A DNA stretch of 64,000 nt from Lysobacter dokdonensis DS-58 (GCF_000770795.1 NZ_JRKJ01000002.1:372001-436000), one strand, 5' to 3'. Positions 53,740-61,292 are shown, numbered from the stretch's first letter. Numbers and translations are program-made. Notes: generated by a model not told the origin, from the letters alone.

Positions 53740-54354
53740 ATGAACCAACCGTGCAAACGACCCGCTTGGAATAGCGGCAAGCTCGTGGGACAGAAGGCCC
53801 CGCTCAAGCTCAAGGAAATCTGGGGCATCCGGTTCAGACTCCAGCTCGCCGACGATGTTCGCAAGCTTGCCCTTTTCGACTTGGCTATCGACAGCAAGCT
53901 CAGGGCTTGTGACCTGGTCCGTCTCCATGTGCGCGACGTAACCCACGGGGCGCAGATTGCGCCACGCGCGCGCATAATTCAGCGCAAGACTAGGCGCCCC
54001 GTCCAATTTGAAATCAGCCCTCCGACTCGCGACGTTCTGGCTTCGTGGATCGAATCGCGCCATCTCCCGCCGGATGGCTATCTATTCCCAAGTCGCCAAT
54101 GCGACGGCTCGCACCTTTCGACGCGGCAGTACGCACGCATCGTCAAAGGGTGGGTGCGAAGCATCGGTCTGGGTGAGCCTAGCTACGGGACCCACTCGAT
54201 GCGTCGCACCAAGGCATCCCTGATCTATCAACGCACCAAAAACTTACGCGCCGTCCAGCTATTGCTTGGTCATTCGAAGATTGAGAGCACGGTCCGCTAT
54301 CTGGGCGTTGAGGTGGATGACGCCTTGAGCATGGCCGAACAAACGGAGGTCTGA
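53740..54354 (+). CDS. stand-alone tyrosine recombinase/integrase
   Basis: A 204-residue integrase catalytic domain with no N-terminal arm-binding or SAM-like domain. Catalytic residues visible: Arg55 (SKLRACDL), Lys83 (QRK), His152 and Arg155 (HSMR), His178 (LGH) and Tyr187 (VRYLG). All six are present, so it should be active. This short form is known widely as a catalytic-domain-only recombinase. ATG 53740 has GGAG 6 nt upstream. Type A repeats lie 64 bp before the gene and 24 bp after it. Confidence 0.88.
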   Translation: MNQPCKRPAWNSGKLVGQKAPLKLKEIWGIRFRLQLADDVRKLALFDLAIDSKLRACDLVRLHVRDVTHGAQIAPRARIIQRKTRRPVQFEISPPTRDVLASWIESRHLPPDGYLFPSRQCDGSHLSTRQYARIVKGWVRSIGLGEPSYGTHSMRRTKASLIYQRTKNLRAVQLLLGHSKIESTVRYLGVEVDDALSMAEQTEV

Positions 54355-54378
54355 CTCGCCTGCTAGCGGCAAATCACG

Positions 54379-54404
54379 TGTCCGCTTTCGGCCAGAAGCG
54401 GACA
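54379..54404. repeat. dispersed repeat, type A, right of the recombinase
   Basis: TGTCCGCTTTC-GGCC-AGAAGCGGACA: a near-perfect palindrome, 24 bp after the recombinase stop. The stop-to-repeat spacer matches that of the fragment at 40958. Confidence 0.8.
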
Positions 54405-54453
54405 TTGGCCAAACTCCTAGGTTGAGCGCGCAGTGAGGCGAACAACAATGTTG

Positions 54454-54648
54454 TTAACGCCAGGATTCGCGAACGAAGTCCCTGACGGTCGACCACGGCC
54501 AATTGTTACCCAATCGAGTCACTTGCCGCCAAGCCCGCTCGGCGTACGGCTCGACTTCTTCCCATGGTTCGTTGTGCCACACGGACTGCAACGTTTGGAC
54601 GAAGAAGGAAACCTCTTCGGCCTGCTCCAGTAGGTGCTTCTCGTCCAT
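54454..54648 (-). CDS. small Trp-rich protein, paralogue pair member 1
   Basis: A 64-residue soluble protein with several Trp. It aligns with the first 65 residues of the divergent gene at 54922 (E-x-VSF, VW near 24, W-x-EV, W at the end). Strong ribosome site GGGAGG before ATG 54648. Confidence 0.65.
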   Translation of the reverse strand: MDEKHLLEQAEEVSFFVQTLQSVWHNEPWEEVEPYAERAWRQVTRLGNNWPWSTVRDFVRESWR

Positions 54649-54782
54649 GCGAGACCTCCCGCGGAGGAAAATCTAGGACGTGTCTGATGGGCATAACAAG
54701 ATGCCTCTCAGCTGTGTCCGACGAGCGGTCCCTAGGCGCCGATTCGGACGCCCCGAGCACGTGGCCTGCTTAACGATTCAGC

Positions 54783-54846
54783 ATGGATAGCCAGACGCGC
54801 TTGCCTCACATGGACAGCCAGACGCGCCTGCCTCACATGGACAGAG
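54783..54846. repeat. 27-bp tandem repeat, 2.4 copies
   Basis: Units start at 54783, 54810 and 54837 (ATGGACAGCCAGACGCGCC followed by TGCCTCAC; the third is cut short). The array ends right at the -10 box of the leader promoter, in the position of a regulatory array. Confidence 0.75.
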
Positions 54847-54921
54847 GTATAAAATAGCGCACAGCGGCGACCCAATTGACGCCGCGGACTTGGGCCTCCG
54901 TGCAGCTCATCGGAGGCCGTT
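54847..54921 (+). promoter_or_regulatory. shared promoter/leader, copy 2
   Basis: GTATAAAAT -10 box at 54847-54855, then GCGGCG (54864-54869) pairing CGCCGC (54880-54885), then TTGGGCCTCCGTGCAGCTC. GGCCTCC (54893-54899) can pair GGAGGCC (54912-54918), which contains the GGAGG ribosome site just before ATG 54922. A self-sequestering ribosome site is therefore predicted. Confidence 0.7.
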
Positions 54922-55323
54922 ATGAATACGAACGCAGCCACCTCACTAGAGGTGGAGAGCTTTATCGCTGCTATCACGAATTTGTTTTGGGGTCACAGCT
55001 GGGCTGACGTCAAATCGCTTGCCCGGCTCACATGGATTGAAGGCAATCGATCCGGTATTGAATGGGAGGCCGTCGAGGCCCAAGTCGAGAAAGGCTGGAA
55101 CGAACATCATGGCCGTCGCCATAGCGATCGCCGACAAGAATCGGCTTTGGAACAACTCGACCTCTTCTACAAGCTTGAACGAATTCGGTGCGGCAAGGCA
55201 TCGACGAAGGATGTTCTGTACGTACGCTTGCTTGATCAAGGCTTGATTGACGGGAGCACACCTCCGAAGTTGACGGACGTTGGCCAAGGCATGCTCAACG
55301 ATCTACGCCCGGCAATTGATTAG
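54922..55323 (+). CDS. Trp-rich protein, paralogue pair member 2, with C-terminal extension
   Basis: A 133-residue protein. The first 62 residues match the gene at 54454-54648 (VESFIAAITNLFWGHSW...W...W); residues 65-133 are an added helical domain with LEQLDLFYKLERIRCGKAS. Translation lies behind the structured leader. No family recognised. Confidence 0.62.
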   Translation: MNTNAATSLEVESFIAAITNLFWGHSWADVKSLARLTWIEGNRSGIEWEAVEAQVEKGWNEHHGRRHSDRRQESALEQLDLFYKLERIRCGKASTKDVLYVRLLDQGLIDGSTPPKLTDVGQGMLNDLRPAID

Positions 55324-55386
55324 AAAAAGGAAGTCCGCTAGGCATCAGCTACTCAGCTGGAGTCGGCGAGGAGCAGCCACGCTGAG

Positions 55387-55480
55387 TGACCGCTATGGGT
55401 CGAAAGCGGCCACTCGCCAGCCCCCGCGATCGCCCCTTATACGAGCTGGTTCGTTCCTATGTCCGCTATCGGCGAAGGCG
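55387..55480. repeat. dispersed repeat, separated B and A units
   Basis: Type B TGACCGCTAT-GGGTCG-AAAGCGGCCA (55387-55412) and a partial type A TGTCCGCTATC-GGC (55460-55480), 47 bp apart. Confidence 0.6.
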
Positions 55481-55483
55481 CGG

Positions 55484-55744
55484 TTAGTCTGCCGGCAATA
55501 TGTGCCGCGAGACATCGACACCATGGGCCTCTTCCGACGTAAGAAAGGAATAGGCTTTGGATTCAATGTCACTCCGAATCCGCTCGCAGTACACGGGGCC
55601 CAAGTCGCGACAACGGATCAGACCAAGACGTGAGGAGCACGAACGGAAGCGTTCAGCCTCTATAGGAGGGACCATGCAGGCGTGGGACATCAGTATCCCG
55701 TGCCGGCAGCCATAGACGTTTACCTCGAGATCGCACTCCGTCAT
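55484..55744 (-). CDS. four-cysteine small protein family, copy 3
   Basis: An 86-residue four-Cys protein: YGCRHGILMSHACMVPP then LGLIRCRDLGPVYCERI. The pattern C-x2-G-x-L-x4-C ... C-x6-C matches copies 1 and 4. ATG 55744; the longer upstream frame is not needed. Confidence 0.6.
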   Translation of the reverse strand: MTECDLEVNVYGCRHGILMSHACMVPPIEAERFRSCSSRLGLIRCRDLGPVYCERIRSDIESKAYSFLTSEEAHGVDVSRHILPAD

Positions 55745-55915
55745 GCGGTGAGCTTCGCCTCCCATCCACGAAGAACGGGTGAAGTGGCACGCCTCAGCTT
55801 TACGATGGCAGGGGATTTCGAGAACCGGCGTCACCGCCGGGATTTTTCGCAAGTCCGGCAAGAGGGGCTAGGCTAACCGCAGAGGTAGAGCCGCCATCAT
55901 TCTGGACCGTCCGTC

Positions 55916-56152
55916 ATGCGTGTCGAAGACTTAACGCGAAAGACACTTGAGGACAGCCGATGCGTCTGCGTTACCGACGGCCATCACACTGTGATGATCT
56001 GGCAGAACCCCGACGATAACTCTCACGTTGGCGTCTGCACGCTCGTGAACTTGCCAGAGATTCGCGTGCAGCCGATAGCCGAACTGATCGCACGGATTCG
56101 CGAGTTAGGATGGAACTCGGGATTCGAACCGCGGAACCACCAAGAGTCTTAG
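55916..56152 (+). CDS. small hypothetical protein
   Basis: A 78-residue alpha/beta protein (CVCVTDGHHTVMIWQNPDD through ELIARIRELGW). Weak ribosome site, no close paralogue found in the window. Confidence 0.45.
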   Translation: MRVEDLTRKTLEDSRCVCVTDGHHTVMIWQNPDDNSHVGVCTLVNLPEIRVQPIAELIARIRELGWNSGFEPRNHQES

Positions 56153-56182
56153 CACGCTTGTCTTCTATGAAAGTGGACTGCC

Positions 56183-56371
56183 TCAGATAGCGAGCAACGC
56201 GCCCGTATCGTAGTTGTAGATGGGGGTGATTTCGTTGGTGCCGCGTGCGAGGCGAATCGCCTCTAGGCATTCCTCCAGAGACGCGCAAGGCTCCCCTCGG
56301 GCCACGATTCCGTCCGGGCCGACCAACCGCCAGCGCCATTCCTGACCCCACTGGAATACTTCAAAGCCCAT
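56183..56371 (-). CDS. YegP/DUF1508-like small protein
   Basis: A 62-residue protein resembling one half of a YegP/DUF1508 repeat: WRWRLVGPDGIVARGEPCASLEECLEAIRLA. GAGGCGGGG precedes ATG 56371. These domains bind small ligands or act in stress responses in other bacteria. Confidence 0.6.
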   Translation of the reverse strand: MGFEVFQWGQEWRWRLVGPDGIVARGEPCASLEECLEAIRLARGTNEITPIYNYDTGALLAI

Positions 56372-56470
56372 CCCCGCCTCGCGCGTAAACTAGATACCGG
56401 AGTAAACGCAGGCGCACTAGAATCGCCGGACAGCGCTCCCGTGGGCGCTGAACGAGACCAGGGGCGGCCA

Positions 56471-56725
56471 GTGAGCCAAGTGGCATGTGTTTTGGTCCAA
56501 TTCGTCGGCGGACCCCTCCATGGCGAATGTCGATGGGTGGCCGAGGTATCGGAGATTCACGAGCACGAATTACCGACGGGGCACGTAGCGGTGTACAGGC
56601 TCCGAAAAGCGCCTATGGGGGTCGATTGGGGGGCGCGCATATACGCCCCGGTGGGTATGTCGGAGAGCGTCTACATCGATCAGTTCGCCACACTGCCGCG
56701 CCCCGCGTCCGGTGCACTCGACTGA
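56471..56725 (+). CDS. small hypothetical protein
   Basis: An 84-residue beta-rich protein starting at GTG 56471 (LVQFVGGPLHGECRWVAEV, then YRLRKAP, YIDQFATLP). Not recognised; start tentative. Confidence 0.45.
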   Translation: MSQVACVLVQFVGGPLHGECRWVAEVSEIHEHELPTGHVAVYRLRKAPMGVDWGARIYAPVGMSESVYIDQFATLPRPASGALD

Positions 56726-56750
56726 GAGAACACTGAGGTCCGGACTGACG

Positions 56751-57182
56751 TCAGCTACGCGACGGATATGCAGGCTGGGATGCAGGTTGCGGACGTGGCA
56801 TTTGTGTTACTGGGCTGAAAGCCCCGTGTTCCAACCAATCGACCGCGCTTTCGAGATCCGGGAAGACGATGGCGGGCACGTGCCTAACCTGGCACGCCAA
56901 CTCGGCGGGCCAAGCAATGCTTCGGGAAACCCCCACGAAAGCAACCTTTGCGTTGGGCACCGAAAACGCGGTAATCGCGCAAGCGATGAAGTCGGCGCGC
57001 TCAGCCGCGCCCTCTTCCACGACCACCGCGTGGGTGAAGTCGACCAGCAGGTTTTTAGCGCCCGTATGACGCATGCGATCGACAGCCCGGGGCAGAGCTT
57101 TTGCGCGTTCCAAGTATCCAACCAACCCCGCATACGTGAGCAGGATGGTGGATTCATCTAGCGGTTTAAGACAGTAGGCCAT
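56751..57182 (-). CDS. SpoIIAA/STAS-like protein, copy 2
   Basis: A 143-residue protein with the same order as the STAS-like proteins at 41508 and 57618: LTYAGLVGYLERAKALPRAV, NLLVDFTHAVVVEEG, ARVAFVGVS-like KVAFVGVS and FPDLESAVDWLEHGA. A Pro-rich tail follows. ATG 57182 fits the domain start. Confidence 0.6.
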   Translation of the reverse strand: MAYCLKPLDESTILLTYAGLVGYLERAKALPRAVDRMRHTGAKNLLVDFTHAVVVEEGAAERADFIACAITAFSVPNAKVAFVGVSRSIAWPAELACQVRHVPAIVFPDLESAVDWLEHGAFSPVTQMPRPQPASQPAYPSRS

Positions 57183-57617
57183 GTACGCGCCGAAGACCCT
57201 CACAAATTTGGTCCTCTCGGCGTGGAGATTCCGCTGCCAACGAAGCCGGAACAAGCGCCGAGAGTCCGAATATATGACCGGCAAGAACAAGCACGTGTCA
57301 AAGCTCGCCGCAGTTGCCTGAATTATTCAACTTGCGGGATGCCCTGCCCGCGCTGCCGTGACTCTTGTCAACGCCAGCGGCCCTGGATGAAAGCTCCTGA
57401 CGACGAGCGCGGTGTCGTCGGTACTGATTGGAAGGTCGCCGCCCTGACCTAATCCGGGAAGGTGTAAACGTCCACATGCGGGTTTACAGTTCTGCGTCTC
57501 GCCCGGCGGTGAATACGTATTCAACCATGCCGAGGGTGGATTACGGATGCGGGCTCATCAGAGGAAAGAGTAGCGTCCGCGCCTTCCCCCGACGACCGAC
57601 ACCCCCGTGTCGCTCCC
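57183..57617. other. no supported gene
   Basis: About 430 bases separate two divergently placed STAS-like genes. Short frames exist but lack ribosome sites or recognisable products. No dispersed repeat seen. Confidence 0.5.
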
Positions 57618-58031
57618 ATGCACCTCTCCCTGCATCTTTCCGCACGTGAAACCCGGTTGTCTGCGGTCCTGACCGGGCCGGTGACGTACGCCGATCGCCG
57701 GCGCGCGATGGAAAAGGTCTGCGAGACCGCAGCCGCGCGTGGCATCGCCCGGTTCTTGGTCGACTTCACCCTTGCCTGGCACGTGGTGGGGGACCCCCTC
57801 GAAAAGGAAGCCTTCTTCCAGGCTCTCAGCGGCCGGCACGAGCTTGCCGGCGCGCGGATCGCATACGTCAACTGTCCCGAGGGCAGCATTTCGGAGTTGC
57901 ACGCCGCCGCGGATGCCCTGGGCTTCTCCGCGGGGATGTTCCGGGATCGCAGCAGGGCGATCGAGTGGTTAAAGCACGGCGCGGTTGCCGAGGCGCCGCC
58001 GCGTCCCCTCGCGTTTGGGGTGAGACAGTGA
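57618..58031 (+). CDS. SpoIIAA/STAS-like protein, copy 3
   Basis: A 137-residue protein, LTGPVTYADRRRAMEKV near the N-terminus, RFLVDFTLAWHVVGDP in the middle (the LVDFT strand shared with copy 2), then ARIAYVNCPEG and MFRDRSRAIEWLKHGA. Members regulate or bind lipids or nucleotides; no partner kinase is adjacent. Confidence 0.65.
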   Translation: MHLSLHLSARETRLSAVLTGPVTYADRRRAMEKVCETAAARGIARFLVDFTLAWHVVGDPLEKEAFFQALSGRHELAGARIAYVNCPEGSISELHAAADALGFSAGMFRDRSRAIEWLKHGAVAEAPPRPLAFGVRQ

Positions 58032-58089
58032 CGCCTTGCTCGCGGGCCCGAGGGGTTTCCCCGACGCGCGAACGGGTCTATCAGACGCG

Positions 58090-58281
58090 TCACCGTCTCG
58101 ACGTGTGGTGGGAACGTCCGCTACCACTCTTCTTGCCGCCACCGTCCTGCTTGTTAACAGTCGCCCAAGCGACCCGTTCGGCCTTCTCGTCCGACGCGCC
58201 ATCTTTTTTGTAACCTTCTTCGATGTGCTCGGCCTGTCGCTTCTGCTTGTCGGTGTAAGCGTCTTTGCTTCCGCGTGCCAT
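58090..58281 (-). CDS. small conserved hydrophilic protein (MARGSK... type)
   Basis: A 63-residue hydrophilic protein starting MARGSKDAYTDKQKRQAEHI and containing WATVNKQDGGGKKSGSGR. This short protein type is widely conserved in proteobacteria and often labelled plasmid-stabilisation-like; I know of no proven function. ATG 58281. Confidence 0.7.
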   Translation of the reverse strand: MARGSKDAYTDKQKRQAEHIEEGYKKDGASDEKAERVAWATVNKQDGGGKKSGSGRSHHTSRR

Positions 58282-58477
58282 AACCTGCTGGTCCTGCTCG
58301 CCGCCACGATGCGGCGTCTGCAAGCGTAGGCCGGAATCAGTTAACTCAGCGCGACGCGGGAGGTGCCCGGCGAGTGGCGGTTGATTAACGATTCGCGTTG
58401 ATGCTGCGCGCCTACACTATTACGCGACAAGCGGGACTTCCTGGGGCAGCCCGCGCAACTGGAAGATGTCCGCCTAG

Positions 58478-58538
58478 TGTCCGTTTGGGTGATAGCAGTC
58501 ACCCCGGCCCAAAGTCCGCATCCGGCCAGAAGCGGTCA
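58478..58538. repeat. dispersed repeat, decayed B-A composite
   Basis: A decayed type B (TGTCCGTTT-GGGTGA-TAGCAGTCA) and a type A (GTCCGCATCC-GGCC-AGAAGCGGTCA) 12 bp apart, preceded by another partial arm. The rest of 58324-58606 shows nothing supportable. Confidence 0.6.
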
Positions 58539-58606
58539 TCGCCAGGTCGTCCGGAGCGCAACCAGTCGCGCTAGGCGGACACTTCTTTCGACAAAGCATG
58601 CAGAAG

Positions 58607-58690
58607 GCGTATAAGGAGTGTGCACCGCGACGAGAACACCGCGCCGCAGAACTTGGGCCTCCGTGCAGCTCCTATTCAGGACGAGCTGCC
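58607..58690 (+). promoter_or_regulatory. shared promoter/leader, copy 3
   Basis: GTATAAGGAGT -10-like box, a GCGACG...CGCCGC stem with one mismatch, then ACTTGGGCCTCCGTGCAGCTC. GCAGCTC (58665-58671) pairs perfectly with GAGCTGC (58683-58689), ending one base before ATG 58691; the AGGA ribosome site lies in the loop. Confidence 0.7.
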
Positions 58691-58975
58691 ATGAGCCCAG
58701 AGTCGGCGCACGCAACCGCGCGCCTAGATGCGGCAATCGAAGCCAGTCGAGGGGTACGTGCCGCCTTGCACGAATCGCTCTCAAGGTCTGCAGAGGAATG
58801 CAAGAGCATCCGAATTTGCGTGCAGGAAGCCAAAGAATTATATCGGCAGGTAAGCGAACAAGGACTGGCACCGCTGAGAAAGATTGGACCGAGGCCAGAG
58901 AACCTGACGAAGGCAGAGACGGAGGTCCTGACCGACGAGAAGCGAAGGCTTATCGATTCGAGTCGAATTCCCTGA
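58691..58975 (+). CDS. small helical MSP-family protein, leader copy 3
   Basis: A 94-residue charged helical, probably coiled-coil protein (MSPESAHATARLDAAIEASR start; RSAEECKSIRICVQEAKELY). Its start resembles the protein at 40586-40777; both genes have the shared leader. Confidence 0.6.
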   Translation: MSPESAHATARLDAAIEASRGVRAALHESLSRSAEECKSIRICVQEAKELYRQVSEQGLAPLRKIGPRPENLTKAETEVLTDEKRRLIDSSRIP

Positions 58976-58991
58976 CCGTTCCGATTGCGAA

Positions 58992-59234
58992 ATGGTCATC
59001 GAAGATTTCTCGTGGTACCCGTCAGAAGCGCATAAAGGCGAGCATCTGCGATGTGGAACCGACGGCATTGACTACGCCAGAGTGGTCCGGGCGGGTGTTC
59101 ATGATGAGTGGGTCGCTACGGTCAATTTGCACAGACCACTTGACGAGCATCGAAGCGCAACTTTCGACAGCGAGGCTGAAGCAAAGGTTGGCGTACGTGA
59201 ATGGTTGTGCGGTGTACTCGAGTCGCCCGCGTGA
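58992..59234 (+). CDS. small hypothetical protein
   Basis: An 80-residue protein, MVIEDFSWYPSEAHKGE, beta-rich with two Cys (LRCGTDG, WLCGVL). It follows the previous gene by 16 bp and could be co-transcribed. Not recognised. Confidence 0.5.
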   Translation: MVIEDFSWYPSEAHKGEHLRCGTDGIDYARVVRAGVHDEWVATVNLHRPLDEHRSATFDSEAEAKVGVREWLCGVLESPA

Positions 59235-59258
59235 ACCTAACGCGAAATGCAGGCGGAG

Positions 59259-59522
59259 TTATGCCATTTGAGGCGGCGGATTCTTGCTCGCAAGCCCGGG
59301 AATGCCGACGCGAAACGCCTCAGCGGTACTGACGAAAGAGAATTGCTTGTCGTCGATGTCCTGTTCAATGAACGAGCAGAGATCGGCCGGGAGTTCCTCG
59401 CAGTCCACGACCCCAAGCAAAGCAGAGACGGGCCAGTGCGCCCTGGTCGCGTTACGGGGCGCCAGCATGCAATCGGACGACAGCAGAAACCCGTCCTTGC
59501 AGGCGAATACGTTGAGCTTCAC
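59259..59522 (-). CDS. four-cysteine small protein family, copy 4
   Basis: An 87-residue protein closest to copy 1 (VKLNVFAC, LLSSDCMLAPRNAT, LGVVDCEELPADLC). Cys spacing is the same as copy 1. Probable GTG start at 59522; the longer frame upstream crosses a dispersed repeat at 59667 and is not believed. Confidence 0.62.
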   Translation of the reverse strand: MKLNVFACKDGFLLSSDCMLAPRNATRAHWPVSALLGVVDCEELPADLCSFIEQDIDDKQFSFVSTAEAFRVGIPGLASKNPPPQMA

Positions 59523-59666
59523 GGCGCGGAGAATACCGCCGCCCCAACCCACCTGAAAAGTCACCCGCCGCGGGGCTTGCCGCAGAGCTTCGTTCATCTT
59601 CCGGAACGGCGCGAATTGCAGGTCAAATAGCGCAGCAACCGACGGATTAATGTTACGTCGGCCGAA

Positions 59667-59692
59667 TGTCCGCTTTGGGTCGTTAGCGGTCA
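59667..59692. repeat. dispersed palindromic repeat, type B
   Basis: TGTCCGCTTT-GGGTCG-TTAGCGGTCA; the TTAGCGG right arm is the same variant as at 45948. Confidence 0.7.
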
Positions 59693-59737
59693 CCTGGTGA
59701 AGGGGACGCCTTCCAATGCATTCAAGCGTCAGCAGGA

Positions 59738-60232
59738 TCAACGGGGCGCGTAGTACTGGAAATTTAATCGAGGCCGGCCGGATTCGTCCTTCGACACAAC
59801 ATCATCCGAATACAACTCCACCGGCAATCCCCTGTACCCCCGTCCCGGCAGGATATCGACCATGACTTCGTCCTCGCGACTGTCCAGGCAGTTGCTACAG
59901 CGTCTGACGCCGACGACACGAAATGCGGTGCCTTCGGGCAGGTCATCGCACCAAAGCACTTCGGGACCGCTGAAGCCGGGTGGCGCCATGACGACGACCT
60001 CGTCGGCAGGCGGCTTGTAGTCCCGATCCATGGTGATTCCGCAGGCAGGCATCGGAATCGCGAAGGCGTATTCCTTGCCCACGATGCCGACGTATTCGGG
60101 CGCATGGGTGACATCAGCATACTCCGCGCGCCCGTGGGCCATCTTGATCACGAACCACAGGATCACCAGGCCGAACGCGAAAGCGATCGCAGCACCAATC
60201 ATGGCGACGCGCGTGCCTCGTCTTCTGATCAT
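59738..60232 (-). CDS. membrane-anchored hypothetical protein
   Basis: A 164-residue protein with one N-terminal transmembrane helix (IGAAIAFAFGLVILWFVIKM) and a soluble domain with four Cys (MPACGIT, LWCDDL, RRCSNCLD). ATG 60232 follows GGGGAACTGC; an upstream GTG is possible. Unrecognised. Confidence 0.6.
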   Translation of the reverse strand: MIRRRGTRVAMIGAAIAFAFGLVILWFVIKMAHGRAEYADVTHAPEYVGIVGKEYAFAIPMPACGITMDRDYKPPADEVVVMAPPGFSGPEVLWCDDLPEGTAFRVVGVRRCSNCLDSREDEVMVDILPGRGYRGLPVELYSDDVVSKDESGRPRLNFQYYAPR

Positions 60233-60331
60233 GCAGTTCCCCGTTGGATTCACGCAGGCTACCGGACCACGTAGTTCAGCGCGAGGAGTTGGCCGAATGC
60301 CCGCTCGTTAGAGGTCAACCCGGTGATCCGC

Positions 60332-60355
60332 GTCCGCTATCGGCCAAAAGCGGAC
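60332..60355. repeat. dispersed palindromic repeat, type A
   Basis: GTCCGCTATC-GGCC-AAAAGCGGAC, intact arms. Confidence 0.75.
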
Positions 60356-60374
60356 ATTGGGCCGGCCCCGGTGG

Positions 60375-61292
60375 TCAATTCCGCCAAGCGCCGCGCTCGC
60401 TGGAATCACCAAGCCCGGGAGACTGGATCTCAAGCTGGCCGTCTGGATACGCGCGAACGGAAACACCGCTTGCTTTGAGGTCGTAGAAGCCCAGGTGGCA
60501 CGGGGTCACGCGGTCCGCGCACTTCGCCATGTATGTACTCCCCGTCAGTGACGTTTTCTTCCCCGATTGCTTGTTCGACAGTGATGCGGTCAGGTTGGAA
60601 CAGCCCACTTCGCCTTCAGGGCAGTGGGCGATGACGCTCAACGTATAGGTGCTCGTCTCCAGCACGTCCGCGCCCAGTGGTGCTGCGAACTGTGCGAGCG
60701 CCTTTTCGATCGCTGGCGCGGGGGCAGCAGGCGCCAGGTCATGCGAGTTCGGCAAGTCCGCCCATAGCTTCGCCCAAGCTGGGTTGTTGCGAACACCAAT
60801 CATCATGTTGACGCGCGGGTGGTCACCCACCTTGTCTCGGAACACGAAGTAGAGGCGATTGACGCAGCGCGGCCCGTCGGACGCAATGCATGCGAACTTG
60901 AGGGAGAGCGCGTGGGCGTCCGCGTCCCACTCGTACTGTTGGAGCGCTCCGACAGTGTCGAAGTAACGTCGGAGACCGGCAATGTCGTTCATCGCGATCT
61001 CCGGATCATCCAGAAAAGGTCCGGCGACGGTCGACGATGTTGCAAGACCGCCGTAGTAGCTGGCCAAGCTCGCGAGGGCTTCGGGAGAAGGTGGCGGCGT
61101 GTCGAAATGGGTCGTCAGCGAGTCGACCCTGGCCTGGTCATTTGCCGCGACCGCCGACAACAATGCGGCCACCGTGTCCGTGGCAGTGTTGTAGTCCACG
61201 TCCCGGCTGAGATCGATCGATAAACCGGCGCAAGCGGTGGCGATACAGGCAACGGCCCCTGCAGCGGCGAAAGAACGAATGCGTCTGACCAT
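60375..61292 (-). CDS. putative lipoprotein
   Basis: A 305-residue exported protein with lipobox-like TACAG after ACIATAC, then a Thr/Ala-rich helical part and a C-terminal domain with five Cys (CIASDGPRC, CPEGEVGC, CADRVTPCH). ATG 61292 follows AGGCAGGGG. No family recognised. Confidence 0.6.
   Translation of the reverse strand: MVRRIRSFAAAGAVACIATACAGLSIDLSRDVDYNTATDTVAALLSAVAANDQARVDSLTTHFDTPPPSPEALASLASYYGGLATSSTVAGPFLDDPEIAMNDIAGLRRYFDTVGALQQYEWDADAHALSLKFACIASDGPRCVNRLYFVFRDKVGDHPRVNMMIGVRNNPAWAKLWADLPNSHDLAPAAPAPAIEKALAQFAAPLGADVLETSTYTLSVIAHCPEGEVGCSNLTASLSNKQSGKKTSLTGSTYMAKCADRVTPCHLGFYDLKASGVSVRAYPDGQLEIQSPGLGDSSERGAWRN

Noticed and set aside
55505-55633. A 36-codon plus-strand frame starting MGLFRRKKG
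   Set aside because: It is antisense to the four-Cys gene at 55484-55744, which has paralogue support; no ribosome site.
57222-57452. A 76-codon plus-strand frame with several Cys
   Set aside because: No start signal and no relative; treated as noise in a gene-free stretch.
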